Shown here: positions 10,153-18,656 of the stretch, one piece after another
Numbering within the stretch: position 1 is the first letter of the stretch
How the letters are laid out: the number at the start of each line of letters is the position of its first letter
DNA from: JAFAFN01 sp963707555
GTDB taxonomy: Bacteria; Actinomycetota; Acidimicrobiia; Acidimicrobiales; Microtrichaceae
Direction of reading: 5' to 3'
DNA length: 64,000 nt
NCBI GenBank assembly: GCA_963707555.1
Contig: CAVPQM010000002.1
Coordinates: forward strand, 124,001-188,000
Made by a program: the position numbers and the translations under genes
Notes under the pieces: generated by a model
Told to the model about the DNA's origin: nothing
The model's input: the letters and a program-made list of their open reading frames with translations, nothing else
The model's database searches: none

Positions 10153-11067
10153 GTGTCCGAGACCCCTGCCAGCCCCAGCCCTGCCAGCCCTGCGAGCCCC
10201 AGCCCTGCCAGCCCTGCCAGCCCCAGCCCCAGCCCCAGCCCTGCGAGCCCCACCCCTGCGAGCAGCGCGTTGCACGAGGCACTGCTGGCCGTGGCGGTGC
10301 GCGCCGCGAGCGAGGCGGTCGACCTCATCCACCACCGTCGCCCGGCCACGTTCGCGATCGACGCCAAGTCGACGGCCACCGACCTGGTCACCGAGATGGA
10401 CACCGCGTCCGAGGCCCTGATCCGCTCGATCATCGCGTCGGAGCGACCCGACGACGTCGTGATCGGCGAGGAGGGCGGCTCGGCGCAGGTGCCCGCCGAG
10501 GCCCCGGGGGCCGTCACCTGGTACGTCGACCCGATCGACGGCACCACCAACTACGTCTACGACCACCCGGGTTACAACGTGTCGATCGCCGCGACGATCG
10601 ACGACGTGGCGGTCGCTGCGGTCGTCGCCGACCCGACCCACGCACGGACCTACACCGCCGTGCGTGGCGGCGGTGCGTGGTGCGACGACCGACGCCTCGC
10701 CATGGGACCGGCGCCGGTCCTGCCGGAGGCGCTGATCGCGACCGGATTCGCCTACGACGCCACCCGCAGGGGCCGTCAGGGCGCGCTGGTCGCAGCGCTG
10801 CTGCCGCAGATCCGTGACATCCGTCGCATGGGCGCAGCAGCGCTCGACCTGTGCTCGGTCGCCTCGGGCCGCGTCGACGCCTACTACGAGGTCGGGTTGG
10901 CCCGCTGGGACCTCGCTGCCGGCGCGCTCATCGCCGAAGAGGCCGGCGCCCGTCTGGGTTCGCTCGACGGCGGCCCGGTCCGCCCCGAGTCCGTGCTCGT
11001 CGCGCACCCTGCCCTGTTCGACGAGCTCCGGGCGTTGCTCGCCGAGTTGGGCTCCGAGTCGCTCTGA
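10153..11067 (+). CDS. Inositol monophosphatase family phosphatase
   Basis: Mg2+-dependent, Li+-sensitive type sugar-phosphate phosphatase. Signature residues are all present: EMDTASE, GEEGG, the metal site WYVDPIDGTTNY and WDLAAGALIAEEAGA. The family includes inositol-1-phosphatase, histidinol-phosphatase and fructose-1,6-bisphosphatase activities, and the sequence alone does not decide among them. Unusually, the GTG start is followed by about 35 residues of Pro-Ala-Ser repeats before the domain begins at SALHEALLAVAVRAA; this tail is likely disordered. Start is supported by AGGAG eight bases upstream. It lies just before mtrA but with its own stop and a 62-base gap. Confidence 0.85.
   Translation: MSETPASPSPASPASPSPASPASPSPSPSPASPTPASSALHEALLAVAVRAASEAVDLIHHRRPATFAIDAKSTATDLVTEMDTASEALIRSIIASERPDDVVIGEEGGSAQVPAEAPGAVTWYVDPIDGTTNYVYDHPGYNVSIAATIDDVAVAAVVADPTHARTYTAVRGGGAWCDDRRLAMGPAPVLPEALIATGFAYDATRRGRQGALVAALLPQIRDIRRMGAAALDLCSVASGRVDAYYEVGLARWDLAAGALIAEEAGARLGSLDGGPVRPESVLVAHPALFDELRALLAELGSESL
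10164..10262 (+). repeat. Hexanucleotide repeat coding Pro-Ala-Ser
   Basis: About sixteen imperfect copies of a six-base unit of the type agcccy/tgccag encode alternating PAS and PSP residues at the N-terminus of the phosphatase. The unit is a multiple of three, so gain or loss of copies would change tail length and not the frame. Confidence 0.85.
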
Positions 11068-11129
11068 ACCGACCGGGTCCCGGGACGTTGCGCCGGGCGC
11101 AGGTGCACCCCCCGTCGGGTTTCTGAACA

Positions 11130-11822
11130 ATGATGGTCGCCGTGGGAACTCGCATTCTGTACGTCGAGGACGACCAACGCATCCGTGGATCGGTCAAGCT
11201 GGCACTCGAGGACGAGGGCTGGCAGGTCGAGGAGGCCGAGACCGGCGAGGACGCCATCGTCAGCTTCGAACGTGCGCCGACCGAGGTCGTCCTGATCGAC
11301 ATCATGTTGCCCGGCATCGACGGGTTCGAGGTCTGCCGGTCCATCCGTCGGACGAGCGACGTGCCGATCATCATGGTCACCGCACGTGCCGACACCCACG
11401 ACGTCGTGGCGGGCCTCGAGGCGGGCGCGGACGACTACATGACGAAGCCGTTGCAGCCCAAGGAGCTGTCCGCCCGCATCCGGGCGCTGCTGCGTCGGGC
11501 GCGTCCGAGCCAGCCCGGCAACCCGCGCATGCGCTTCGGTGAGCTCGAGATCGTGCCCCAGGAGGGGCTCGTGACCCGCGACGGCGACCAGATCCATCTG
11601 ACCAAGACCGAGTTCCGCCTGCTCGTCGAGCTCGCGAACAACCCGGGCAAGGTGTTCTCGCGCGAAGACCTGCTCGAGAAGGTGTGGGGTCACGGCGTCT
11701 TCGGTGACGGCCGCCTGGTCGACGTGCACGTCCGCCGCCTGCGCACCAAGGTCGAGATCGATCCCGCGAACCCGCGTCACGTGGTCACCGTGCGCGGCCT
11801 GGGCTACAAGCTGCAGCCGTGA
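11130..11822 (+). CDS. mtrA: OmpR-type response regulator, MtrA-like
   Basis: DNA-binding response regulator of an essential-type actinobacterial two-component system. The receiver domain (residues 8-120) has the acidic pocket YVEDD, the phospho-acceptor Asp57 in LIDIMLPGIDG, and the conserved Lys106 in MTKPL. The winged-helix output domain (about 130-228) ends RRLRTKVEIDPANPRHVVTVRGLGYKL. Two ATGs (11130, 11133) and a GTG at 11142 are possible starts; none has a clear ribosome site. The stop overlaps the kinase start by four bases (GTGA). In relatives MtrA controls cell-wall hydrolases and division; this role is inferred from orthology. Confidence 0.9.
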   Translation: MMVAVGTRILYVEDDQRIRGSVKLALEDEGWQVEEAETGEDAIVSFERAPTEVVLIDIMLPGIDGFEVCRSIRRTSDVPIIMVTARADTHDVVAGLEAGADDYMTKPLQPKELSARIRALLRRARPSQPGNPRMRFGELEIVPQEGLVTRDGDQIHLTKTEFRLLVELANNPGKVFSREDLLEKVWGHGVFGDGRLVDVHVRRLRTKVEIDPANPRHVVTVRGLGYKLQP

Positions 11823-13447
11823 AGCTGCCGTGGCGGCGGCGCTCCGCATCCACCGGCAACCTCCTCAGCGGCTTCCAGATCGGCCTGCGCGGCCGCATCA
11901 CCCTGGCCGTCGCGCTCGTCGGCCTGCTGCTCTCGGTCGTGCTGTCCGTCACGACGATCACCGTCGCTCGCAGCACCCTGCTCGACACCCGCGAGGACTC
12001 GCTGTCGCGCCAGGCGCTCACGAACTCCGAGACGGTCCGCCGCAACATCGACAACGCCGAGGCCGCCGACCTGCAGACGCTGCTGTCGTCGCTGCCCGAC
12101 GGCGGCATCCCCTCGCTCATCGTCGGGGCGGGACCGGGTGATCCCGTCACGGTGAGCGTGAACTCGAAGTACGGCGTCGACGTCCTGCCCCAGGAGCTGC
12201 GCGACCGCGTCGTCGAGGACCGCGAGAACTCGATCATGCGGTTCCACTCCGACGGCCAACCGCTGCTGGCGGTGGGCGTGGCGGTGCCCGACAGCGACGC
12301 GTCGTACTTCGAGGTCAACTCCCTCGACGACATCGACACCGCGATCCGGTCCCTCAGCCTGACGCTCCTGGTGGCCACCGCGCTCGCCACGATCGTGGCG
12401 ATGGCCCTGGGCTTCTGGGCGAGCCGCTACGCGCTGCAGCCGCTGCGACGCATCGGCGAAGCGGCCGAGTCGGTCGCGCTCGGCCAGCTCGACACCCGGA
12501 TCGACTACGACGACTACGCCACCGACATCGACCTGGCTCCGCTCGTCGCCAACTTCAACGAGATGGTCTCGGCGCTGCAGGAGCGCATCGACCGCGACGC
12601 GCGTTTCGCGAGCGACGTGAGCCACGAGCTCCGCTCCCCGCTCACCACGCTCAACGCGTCGATCGAGGTGCTGCTCAACAACCGCGACGAGCTCTCGGAG
12701 CGATCCCGGCAGGCGCTCGACCTGCTGAACCTCGACATGCGGCGCTTCACCCAGCTCGTCGAGGACCTGCTCGAGATCTCCAGGTTCGACGCCGGCGCGG
12801 TGCGCCTCGAGCTGGACTCCGTCGTGCTCGTGCCGACCGTCGAGGCGGCGGTGCGCATGGTCGCCGACGGCGACGTACCCGTCGAGTCGGACCCGGAGCT
12901 CGCTGACGTCGTCATCTCCTGCGACAAGCGCCGCCTCATGCGCATCCTCGCGAACTTCCTGGACAACGCGAGCAAGTACGCGGATGGCGCCACCGCCGTG
13001 TTCGTCGAGCGATCCGACGGACACCCGGACGCGTCGGGCGACAGCCGCTCCGACGGTGCATCGATCCACGGCCCGATGGTCGAGATCGCCGTCGAGGATG
13101 CCGGATCCGGCGTGCCCGAGGCCGAACGGACCCGCATCTTCGACCGCTTCAACCGCGGCGACCAGGGCGGCGCCCGCGGCACCGACATGGGCGTGGGACT
13201 CGGGCTCGCCCTGGCGGCCGAGCACGCCCGTCTCCAGGGCGGCAGGGTGTGGGTCGAGGACCGTCACGACGGTGGCCAGGGCTCACGGTTCGTGCTCGAG
13301 CTGCCGCTCAACGAGCCGGGTGAGGACGGCACGGACGAGCTGCAGCTCGACGACCTCGCGGCGGTGACCCCGGAAGAGGCCGAGTCGTTCGCCCTGACCG
13401 GCGAGATGCCGGCGATCCGCATCGACGGCCCCGGGGACCGGGCGTGA
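11819..13447 (+). CDS. mtrB: Sensor histidine kinase, MtrB-like
   Basis: 542 residues. First membrane helix at about 27-50 (ITLAVALVGLLLSVVLSVTT), an extracytoplasmic sensor region to about 180, a second helix (LLVATALATIVAMALGFWA), then HAMP (to about 262). The phospho-acceptor is His269 in DVSHELRSPL. ATP-binding motifs follow: N box NFLDNASKYA, G1 EDAGSGVPE, G2 GVGLGLALA. The C-terminus carries an acidic extension after the catalytic domain. It lies between mtrA and a GerMN lipoprotein with four-base overlaps at both ends, the usual mtrA-mtrB-lpqB order, so the three should be translated together. Confidence 0.9.
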   Translation: MKLPWRRRSASTGNLLSGFQIGLRGRITLAVALVGLLLSVVLSVTTITVARSTLLDTREDSLSRQALTNSETVRRNIDNAEAADLQTLLSSLPDGGIPSLIVGAGPGDPVTVSVNSKYGVDVLPQELRDRVVEDRENSIMRFHSDGQPLLAVGVAVPDSDASYFEVNSLDDIDTAIRSLSLTLLVATALATIVAMALGFWASRYALQPLRRIGEAAESVALGQLDTRIDYDDYATDIDLAPLVANFNEMVSALQERIDRDARFASDVSHELRSPLTTLNASIEVLLNNRDELSERSRQALDLLNLDMRRFTQLVEDLLEISRFDAGAVRLELDSVVLVPTVEAAVRMVADGDVPVESDPELADVVISCDKRRLMRILANFLDNASKYADGATAVFVERSDGHPDASGDSRSDGASIHGPMVEIAVEDAGSGVPEAERTRIFDRFNRGDQGGARGTDMGVGLGLALAAEHARLQGGRVWVEDRHDGGQGSRFVLELPLNEPGEDGTDELQLDDLAAVTPEEAESFALTGEMPAIRIDGPGDRA

Positions 13448-14082
13448 CCACCCGACGGTTGGCGGCGTCGCTGACCGTGCTGCTGGCGGTCTCGCTCGCG
13501 GCGTGCGGCGTGGACGTCGACAGCGCTCCCCGCCCGGTCCGGACCGAGCCGAGCACGACGACCACGTCGTCGCTGCCCGAGCGCGGGGGCGCCGAGGTCG
13601 TCCTCTACTACGTGCGCGAAGGCACCCTGTTGCCGGTGATCGACGAGCTCTCGGACCGCGGGCTCGAGTCGACGTTGCAGGCGGTGCTCCAGCCGCCCGA
13701 CGGTTCGGTCGCGATGGTCGGCCTGGGCACGTCGATCCCCGCGGGCACCGAGCTGCTCGGCGTGGAGCGGAGCGACAACGTGCTCCGGATCAACCTGTCC
13801 GAGGCCTTCGACAACGTCGTCGGCCGCTCACGTCAGCAGGCCATCGGTCAGCTCGTGCTGACGGTCACGCAGGTCTCCCACGTCGACGACGTGACCTTCG
13901 AGGTCGACGGCGAGCAGATCACGGTGAGCAGTCCGTCGCGCGGCGACCGGACCGTCGTCGATGCCTGCGACTTCCGATCGTTGCTCGCGACGGTCGACGA
14001 TGCCAGCGAGGCGGCCCTGCCGTTCGACTCGCTCGAGGTGCTCGCCGAGCGGCGCGCCGAGCTCGACCGCGAGTGCGTCTGA
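13444..14082 (+). CDS. lpqB: GerMN-domain lipoprotein, LpqB-like
   Basis: 212 residues. Signal peptide with lipobox SLAAC (residues 18-22), a Ser/Thr linker, then a GerMN domain (about 50-165: EVVLYYVREGTLLPV, LRINLSEAFDNV, QQAIGQLVLTVTQ). Mycobacterial LpqB is much longer because it has an additional C-terminal beta-propeller; this copy lacks that part and is a GerMN-only form. In mycobacteria LpqB binds the MtrB sensor domain and tunes signalling; the same role is inferred from position. Start GTG overlaps the mtrB stop (GTGA). Confidence 0.75.
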   Translation: MTTRRLAASLTVLLAVSLAACGVDVDSAPRPVRTEPSTTTTSSLPERGGAEVVLYYVREGTLLPVIDELSDRGLESTLQAVLQPPDGSVAMVGLGTSIPAGTELLGVERSDNVLRINLSEAFDNVVGRSRQQAIGQLVLTVTQVSHVDDVTFEVDGEQITVSSPSRGDRTVVDACDFRSLLATVDDASEAALPFDSLEVLAERRAELDRECV

Positions 14083-14170
14083 GCCTGGCCCCACTGACGC
14101 GTCCCCGCCGCTGCGATCTCTGATCTCGTTTCGGGGCGATGACCGCTGATCCGGATCGGATGTCGGTGGC

Positions 14171-15205
14171 TCAGGATGCGAAGAACGGTCGCGCGACCTC
14201 GTCGTAGAACTCGATGTCCACGGTCTTGGTGGCGTCGACGGCCTCGCCCAGGGGCACGTGCACGATCCGGTCGGCCTGGAGGGCGACCATCGAACCCCAC
14301 GCTCCCGACGCGGCCGCATCCGCAGCGGCGATGCCGTAGCGACTGGCGAGCACACGATCGAACGCCGTCGGGGTGCCGCCCCGCTGGATGTAGCCCAGCG
14401 TCGTCACCCTGGTCTCGAGACCGGTTCGACCCTCGATCTCCGATGCGATGAGCTGGCCGATGCCACCGAGGCGTTCGTGGCCGAAGCGGTCGACCTCGTA
14501 GCTCGGAATCTCGAGCGTCCCCTCGACCGGGCGGGCACCCTCGGCGACCACCACGATCGATGCGAAGCTGCTGCCCGCATGACGTCGGGTGAGTGCGTCG
14601 CAGACCTGTTCGATGTCGAAGGGCACCTCCGGGATGAGCGTCATGGCCGCGCCACCGGCGAGGCCGGCGCGCACCGCGATGTGCCCGGTGTCGCGCCCCA
14701 TCACCTCGACGACCATCACACGGTCGTGGGCCTCGGCGGTGGTGTGGAGACGGTCGATCGCAGCGCTCGCGACGTGCACCGCGGTGTCGAAGCCGAAGCA
14801 GAGCTCGGTCGAACCGATGTCGTTGTCGATCGTCTTGGGCACGCCGACGCACGGGATGCCGTCTGCCTGCAGGTCTCGAGCGGCTCGCAGCGACCCGTTG
14901 CCACCGATGACGACGAACCCGTCGAGACGATGACGCTCGACCGCCTCTCGCACCCGGTCGACGCCGTCGTCGAACTGGTACGGCTGGATCCGCGAGGTGC
15001 CCAGGATCGTGCCACCGCGGGGCAGGATCCCACGACACCGCTCGACGTCGAGCGGCTCCCAGTCGTCGTCGAGCACACCACGCCAGGCGTCGTGGAAGCC
15101 GATGATCGAACCGCCGTACACCCGCTCGGTCTTGCGGACCACCGCGCGGATCACTGCGTTGAGTCCGGAGCAGTCGCCGCCGGAGGTGAGGATGCCGATG
15201 CGCAT
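14171..15205 (-). CDS. pfkA: 6-phosphofructokinase
   Basis: Commits fructose-6-phosphate to glycolysis. 344 residues, normal size. N-terminal TSGGDCSGLNAVIRAVV binds nucleotide phosphates; PKTIDNDI holds the catalytic Asp; MGRDTGHIA binds the substrate. Two positions that separate ATP- from pyrophosphate-dependent enzymes are mixed: the 104-equivalent is Gly (GGNGS, ATP type) while the 124-equivalent is Lys (PKTIDND, seen in PPi and group III enzymes). The residue before that Gly is Asn where E. coli has a Mg-binding Asp. So the phosphoryl donor is not certain. Divergent from glpK across 75 bases; convergent with the mtrAB operon. Confidence 0.88.
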   Translation of the reverse strand: MRIGILTSGGDCSGLNAVIRAVVRKTERVYGGSIIGFHDAWRGVLDDDWEPLDVERCRGILPRGGTILGTSRIQPYQFDDGVDRVREAVERHRLDGFVVIGGNGSLRAARDLQADGIPCVGVPKTIDNDIGSTELCFGFDTAVHVASAAIDRLHTTAEAHDRVMVVEVMGRDTGHIAVRAGLAGGAAMTLIPEVPFDIEQVCDALTRRHAGSSFASIVVVAEGARPVEGTLEIPSYEVDRFGHERLGGIGQLIASEIEGRTGLETRVTTLGYIQRGGTPTAFDRVLASRYGIAAADAAASGAWGSMVALQADRIVHVPLGEAVDATKTVDIEFYDEVARPFFAS

Positions 15206-15240
15206 CGTCGGATCCTACGGGCAGCCGTCCGACCCGGTGG

Positions 15241-15266
15241 CGCAGTGCAGCGCGGTTCGCACTGCG
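15241..15266. promoter_or_regulatory. Inverted repeat upstream of glpK
   Basis: A perfect 8-base inverted repeat, cgcagtgc and gcactgcg, with a 10-base spacer sits in the 75-base gap between pfkA and glpK. It ends immediately before a TACATT box (15267-15272) that lies eight bases from the glpK ATG. Position over the -35/-10 area suggests a repressor operator. Confidence 0.55.
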
Positions 15267-15280
15267 TACATTGTCCCTCC

Positions 15281-16804
15281 ATGTCCCAGGCTGCAGAGGG
15301 TTCACCGATCGTCATCGCCATCGACGCCGGCACCACCGGTGTGCGGGCGTTCGCCGTCGACGGGACGGGCCGTCCGATCGGACGGAGCTACCGCGAGTTC
15401 ACCCAGCACTTCCCACGGCCGGGCTGGGTCGAGCACGACGCCTCGGAGATCTGGGACGTCACCTGCACCGTGCTCGGCGAGCTCGTCTCGGAGCTGGGGC
15501 GTCCCGTCGCGGCGATCGGGATCACCGATCAGCGTGAGACCGTCGTGGCCTGGGACCGCCGCACCGGCGTGCCACGACACCGGGCCATCGTCTGGCAGGA
15601 CCGACGCACCGCGGAACGCTGCGACGAGCTCGCGGAGCTCGGGCACCTGCCGATGGTCCGTGAGACCACGGGGCTGGTGCTCGATCCCTACTTCTCGGCG
15701 ACGAAGATGGAGTGGCTGCTGCGCGACGGCGGCGTGCCGGTCGACGACGACCTGCTGCTCGGCACCGTCGACTCGTGGTTGATCTGGAACCTGACGGGCG
15801 GCGCGTCGCACGTGACCGACTCGTCGAACGCCAGCCGGACGATGCTCTACGACATCCGCTCCGGGCAGTGGTCCGACGAGCTCTGCGAGCTGTTCGGCGT
15901 GCCTCGGGCGGCATTGGCCGACGTGGTGCCGTCGTCGGGACCGGTCGGGGTCACCGCGGACGGCTGCGGCATCGCTGCGGGCATCCCCATCTCGGGCATC
16001 GCGGGCGACCAGCAGGCCGCCTTGTTCGGGCAGGCGTGCACACGCCCAGGCATGGCGAAGAACACCTACGGCACGGGTTCGTTCGTGCTGATGAACATCG
16101 GCGAGGAGCTGCCGCCGCCGACCCCGGGTCTGCTGAGCACCGTGGCGTGGACCGTGCCGGGCCGGATCCTGGGTGTCGGCGGTGACGAGCCGGTGACCCA
16201 CTACGCGCTCGAGGGCGCCATCTTCGTGACGGGCGCCGCGGTCCAGTGGCTGCGCGACGGCCTGGACCTGATCGAGGACGCCGCCGAGGTCGGCCCGCTC
16301 GCCGAATCCGTCGACGACTCCGGCGGCCTGGTGATCGTCCCGGCCTTCACCGGACTCGGCTCGCCCTACTGGGACCCGTATGCCCGCGGCACGATCATGG
16401 GCATCACCCGCGGCGTTGGTCGGGCGCACCTGGCCCGAGCGGTGGTCGAGTCCATGGCCTTCCAGACCCGCGACGTGGTCGACCAGATGTCCGCGACCGC
16501 CGGCCGTCCGATCGCCGAGCTGCGCGTCGACGGCGGGGCGGCGGCGATGCCGCTGCTGCTCCAGCTGCAGGCTGACCAGCTGACGGTGCCGGTGGCCCGC
16601 TCGGCGGTCGCCGAGACGACCGCCCTGGGCGCCGCGTACCTGGCGGGGCTGGGAGTGGGCCTGTGGGCGACCGCAGACGAGGTCGGCGAGCTCTGGGCGC
16701 ACGACGCCCGGGTCGACCCGACCGCCGAGGGTGTGGCCCAGCGCGACGTCACCTACTCGCAGTGGCTCCGCGCGGTGGAGCGGTCCCGCGACTGGAGCCA
16801 CTGA
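15281..16804 (+). CDS. glpK: Glycerol kinase
   Basis: ATP-dependent phosphorylation of glycerol to sn-glycerol-3-phosphate in the cytoplasm. 507 residues, standard length. FGGY-family motifs: AIDAGTTGVRAFAV (phosphate 1), GITDQRETVVAWDRRTG, the glycerol-contact region RAIVWQDRRT, YGTGSFVLMN and the signature GSPYWDPYARG followed by GAAYLAGLGVGLW. The ATG at 15281 has no ribosome site; a TACATT box eight bases upstream suggests a leaderless mRNA. The glp genes for the next step (glpD) and a second FGGY kinase are 15 kb away, so glycerol genes are split into two loci. Confidence 0.92.
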   Translation: MSQAAEGSPIVIAIDAGTTGVRAFAVDGTGRPIGRSYREFTQHFPRPGWVEHDASEIWDVTCTVLGELVSELGRPVAAIGITDQRETVVAWDRRTGVPRHRAIVWQDRRTAERCDELAELGHLPMVRETTGLVLDPYFSATKMEWLLRDGGVPVDDDLLLGTVDSWLIWNLTGGASHVTDSSNASRTMLYDIRSGQWSDELCELFGVPRAALADVVPSSGPVGVTADGCGIAAGIPISGIAGDQQAALFGQACTRPGMAKNTYGTGSFVLMNIGEELPPPTPGLLSTVAWTVPGRILGVGGDEPVTHYALEGAIFVTGAAVQWLRDGLDLIEDAAEVGPLAESVDDSGGLVIVPAFTGLGSPYWDPYARGTIMGITRGVGRAHLARAVVESMAFQTRDVVDQMSATAGRPIAELRVDGGAAAMPLLLQLQADQLTVPVARSAVAETTALGAAYLAGLGVGLWATADEVGELWAHDARVDPTAEGVAQRDVTYSQWLRAVERSRDWSH

Positions 16805-16873
16805 GCGGACCGACCGTTGCTGAGCGACGCCGCCGAGCAGAGATCACCGGCGACGATCTCCCGGTCCCGGTGC

Positions 16874-17260
16874 TCAGGCCATGCCCGGTGGCGCCAGCGG
16901 CGGCGGAACGGATGTGGCCGAGCGCATCCTCCGTGCAGCCAGCAGCACGAGGACGCAGCCGACGATCGTCGCGATCCAGGAGATGACGAACCAGGCGACT
17001 GCGATCGCGACGGCCCACGTCGGAATCGCGTCCCCGTTGAACGCTGGGAGGAAGAAGCCGATGAAGAACACCGGCAGATAGGTCGCGATCAGGCCGGCCC
17101 ACAGGACGGTCGCGGCGAGCGCATGGCGTCGTGTGAGCGAACCACGCTCCTTCCAGGTGACGATCAGGAAGATGGCAGGTGCCATCCCGCCGCTGAACGG
17201 CGCTGCAGCCCAACATGCTGCTGCCGCCCACGGGTTGTTGCCGACCGATGACTCCGCCAT
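16874..17260 (-). CDS. Small membrane protein with four hydrophobic segments
   Basis: 128 residues from the ATG at 17260, chosen because GGAGGGGG lies ten bases before it. Hydrophobic segments include AAACWAAAPFSGGMAPAIFL, ATVLWAGLIATYLPVFFIGF and AIAVAWFVISWIATIVGCVL. No enzyme motif. The layout recalls DUF4870-like small membrane proteins but I cannot assign it. Convergent with glpK. Confidence 0.65.
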   Translation of the reverse strand: MAESSVGNNPWAAAACWAAAPFSGGMAPAIFLIVTWKERGSLTRRHALAATVLWAGLIATYLPVFFIGFFLPAFNGDAIPTWAVAIAVAWFVISWIATIVGCVLVLLAARRMRSATSVPPPLAPPGMA

Positions 17261-17332
17261 GTCCGTCGCCCCCTCCGGATCCGCCGGTGCACAGTACGAC
17301 ACGACAGGTGCACGACACGACCGCTGCGCTGG

Positions 17333-17941
17333 TCAGATGAGAGCGGCGAGGCCCTCGAGCACGTCCTGCTCACGGCCGCGCAGCGGCGATGCATGTCGTG
17401 ACACGACGAGCGCCAGCCCGGAGTCCGGCAGCGTGGCGACGGCCAGGTCACCCAGCTCGAGCGAGCTGTCGTCCGCGGTGGCGCCGAGCACGAACGCGCA
17501 CAGCCAGCCCTCCGAGGGCACGTCCTCGCCGGCGGCGCAGACGAGCCGGGCGCCGGTCGGGTCGACCAGCGCCACCCAGTCCGCACCGAGCAACGACAGC
17601 GCTCCCTCGACGAGCGTCTCGAACCCCTCCACTCCCCCGCCCGCCTGACGGACCGAGCGGGCGATGCGCAGCGCGGTGACCGCGGGATCGGGCGGCGGAC
17701 CCGACAGCGGTCGGATGTTCTCGACGTCGACGCCCTCGACCTCGCCGATCTCGGCGAGCAGCAGGTCGACCAGCTCGCCGTCGGGTAGATCGATCACGAG
17801 CTCGTCGATCGCCCGACCGGCGCCCCGCTCGATGATGTCGATCCCGATCACGTCCGCTCGCACGGCGCCGACCCGGCTGGCGACGGCCCCCAGGGCACCG
17901 GGACGATCGGGAAGCCAGACACGGATGATGAACGCAGGCAC
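17333..17941 (-). CDS. ACT-domain protein
   Basis: 202 residues from the GTG at 17941. The N-terminus AFIIRVWLPDRPGALGAVA is an ACT domain, the small ligand-binding fold of amino-acid-responsive proteins; a second half (GADWVALVDPTGARLVCAAG) looks GAF-like or a degenerate second module. No catalytic domain is attached, so it may be a stand-alone sensor. Upstream frame continues to 18070 but would run across the TetR operator, which argues for the shorter form. Divergent from tetR, and the palindromic operator at 18002-18019 lies between them, so it could be a target of that regulator. Confidence 0.7.
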   Translation of the reverse strand: MPAFIIRVWLPDRPGALGAVASRVGAVRADVIGIDIIERGAGRAIDELVIDLPDGELVDLLLAEIGEVEGVDVENIRPLSGPPPDPAVTALRIARSVRQAGGGVEGFETLVEGALSLLGADWVALVDPTGARLVCAAGEDVPSEGWLCAFVLGATADDSSLELGDLAVATLPDSGLALVVSRHASPLRGREQDVLEGLAALI

Positions 17942-18001
17942 GACTGCAGCGTAGTGACCCTGCGTGTCGAGGTTGTTTCCTGGCCGTGAAGGCACCGTCC
18001 A

Positions 18002-18019
18002 CTTGACCGGCCGGTCAAG
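18002..18019. promoter_or_regulatory. Perfect 18-bp palindromic operator for TetR gene
   Basis: CTTGACCGG followed by CCGGTCAAG is a perfect 18-base palindrome, 23 bases before the tetR ATG. The TTGACC of its left arm could be the -35 element of the tetR promoter and TATCGT (18029-18034) its -10. Binding there would block the promoter, the usual autorepression by TetR proteins. It also lies 61 bases upstream of the divergent ACT gene. Confidence 0.75.
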
Positions 18020-18041
18020 ATCCTTTGGTATCGTCACTCCG

Positions 18042-18641
18042 ATGTCACGACGACTGACGCCACGGGGCAAGGAGCGCAGGGCCCAGCTGCTCGAGTTCGC
18101 CTCGTCGCGGTTCGCCCGCGACGGCTACCACTCCACCTCGGTCGCCGACATCGTCGATGGGCTCGGCGTCGGCAAGGGCGTCTTCTACTGGTACTTCTCC
18201 TCGAAGGAGGAGCTCTTCATCGAGATCCTCCGCACCGCACAGAAGGACATGCGGCGTCGTCAGCAGCGAGCGATCTCGGACGTCGAGGACCCCGTGGTCC
18301 AGGTCGAGCTCGGCATCCGTGCGGGCGTCGCCTGGCTGGCCGAGAACAACGACCTGCGCCGCCTGTTCGAGTTCGCACGCACCGAGTCGACCTTCAAGGG
18401 CGCCATGCGCGCCGGCCAGGCGACCCTGGTCGCCGATGCGGTCGTCTACCTGAAGGAGGCGATCGTCGAGGGCCTCATCCCGGACCGCGATCCGGAGTCC
18501 CTGGCGTTCGCGATCCTCGGCGTGTCGAACCAGCTCACCAACGTCTACATCGACGGCCGAGGCGAGAGTCCCGAGGTCGTCGCCGACATGGTCGTCGACT
18601 TCTGCATGGGAGGGCTCGGCGTCAGCGCTCGCGGACGGTGA
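18042..18641 (+). CDS. TetR family transcriptional regulator
   Basis: 199 residues. The N-terminal DNA-binding domain (about 8-60) shows the family pattern: RRAQLLEFASSRFARDGYHS, TSVADIVDGLGVGKGVFYWY, FSSKEELFIEI. The C-terminal ligand domain (about 65-195) is helical with a hydrophobic pocket and no diagnostic residues, so the inducer is unknown. The ATG at 18042 lies seven bases from a TATCGT box, suggesting leaderless mRNA and expression controlled by the overlapping palindrome. Convergent with the aminotransferase, 15 bases between stops. Confidence 0.88.
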   Translation: MSRRLTPRGKERRAQLLEFASSRFARDGYHSTSVADIVDGLGVGKGVFYWYFSSKEELFIEILRTAQKDMRRRQQRAISDVEDPVVQVELGIRAGVAWLAENNDLRRLFEFARTESTFKGAMRAGQATLVADAVVYLKEAIVEGLIPDRDPESLAFAILGVSNQLTNVYIDGRGESPEVVADMVVDFCMGGLGVSARGR

Positions 18642-18656
18642 CGCTCCGGGTGTGGC

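Noticed and set aside
10164..10262. Repeat array resembling a mobile-element end or CRISPR leader
   Set aside because: It is a six-base coding microsatellite inside an inositol-monophosphatase-family gene, with no spacers or inverted ends.
14258..15280. N-terminal extension of glycerol kinase by 340 codons
   Set aside because: It is antisense to phosphofructokinase; the GlpK family starts at the ATG at 15281 and a -10-like box lies just before it.
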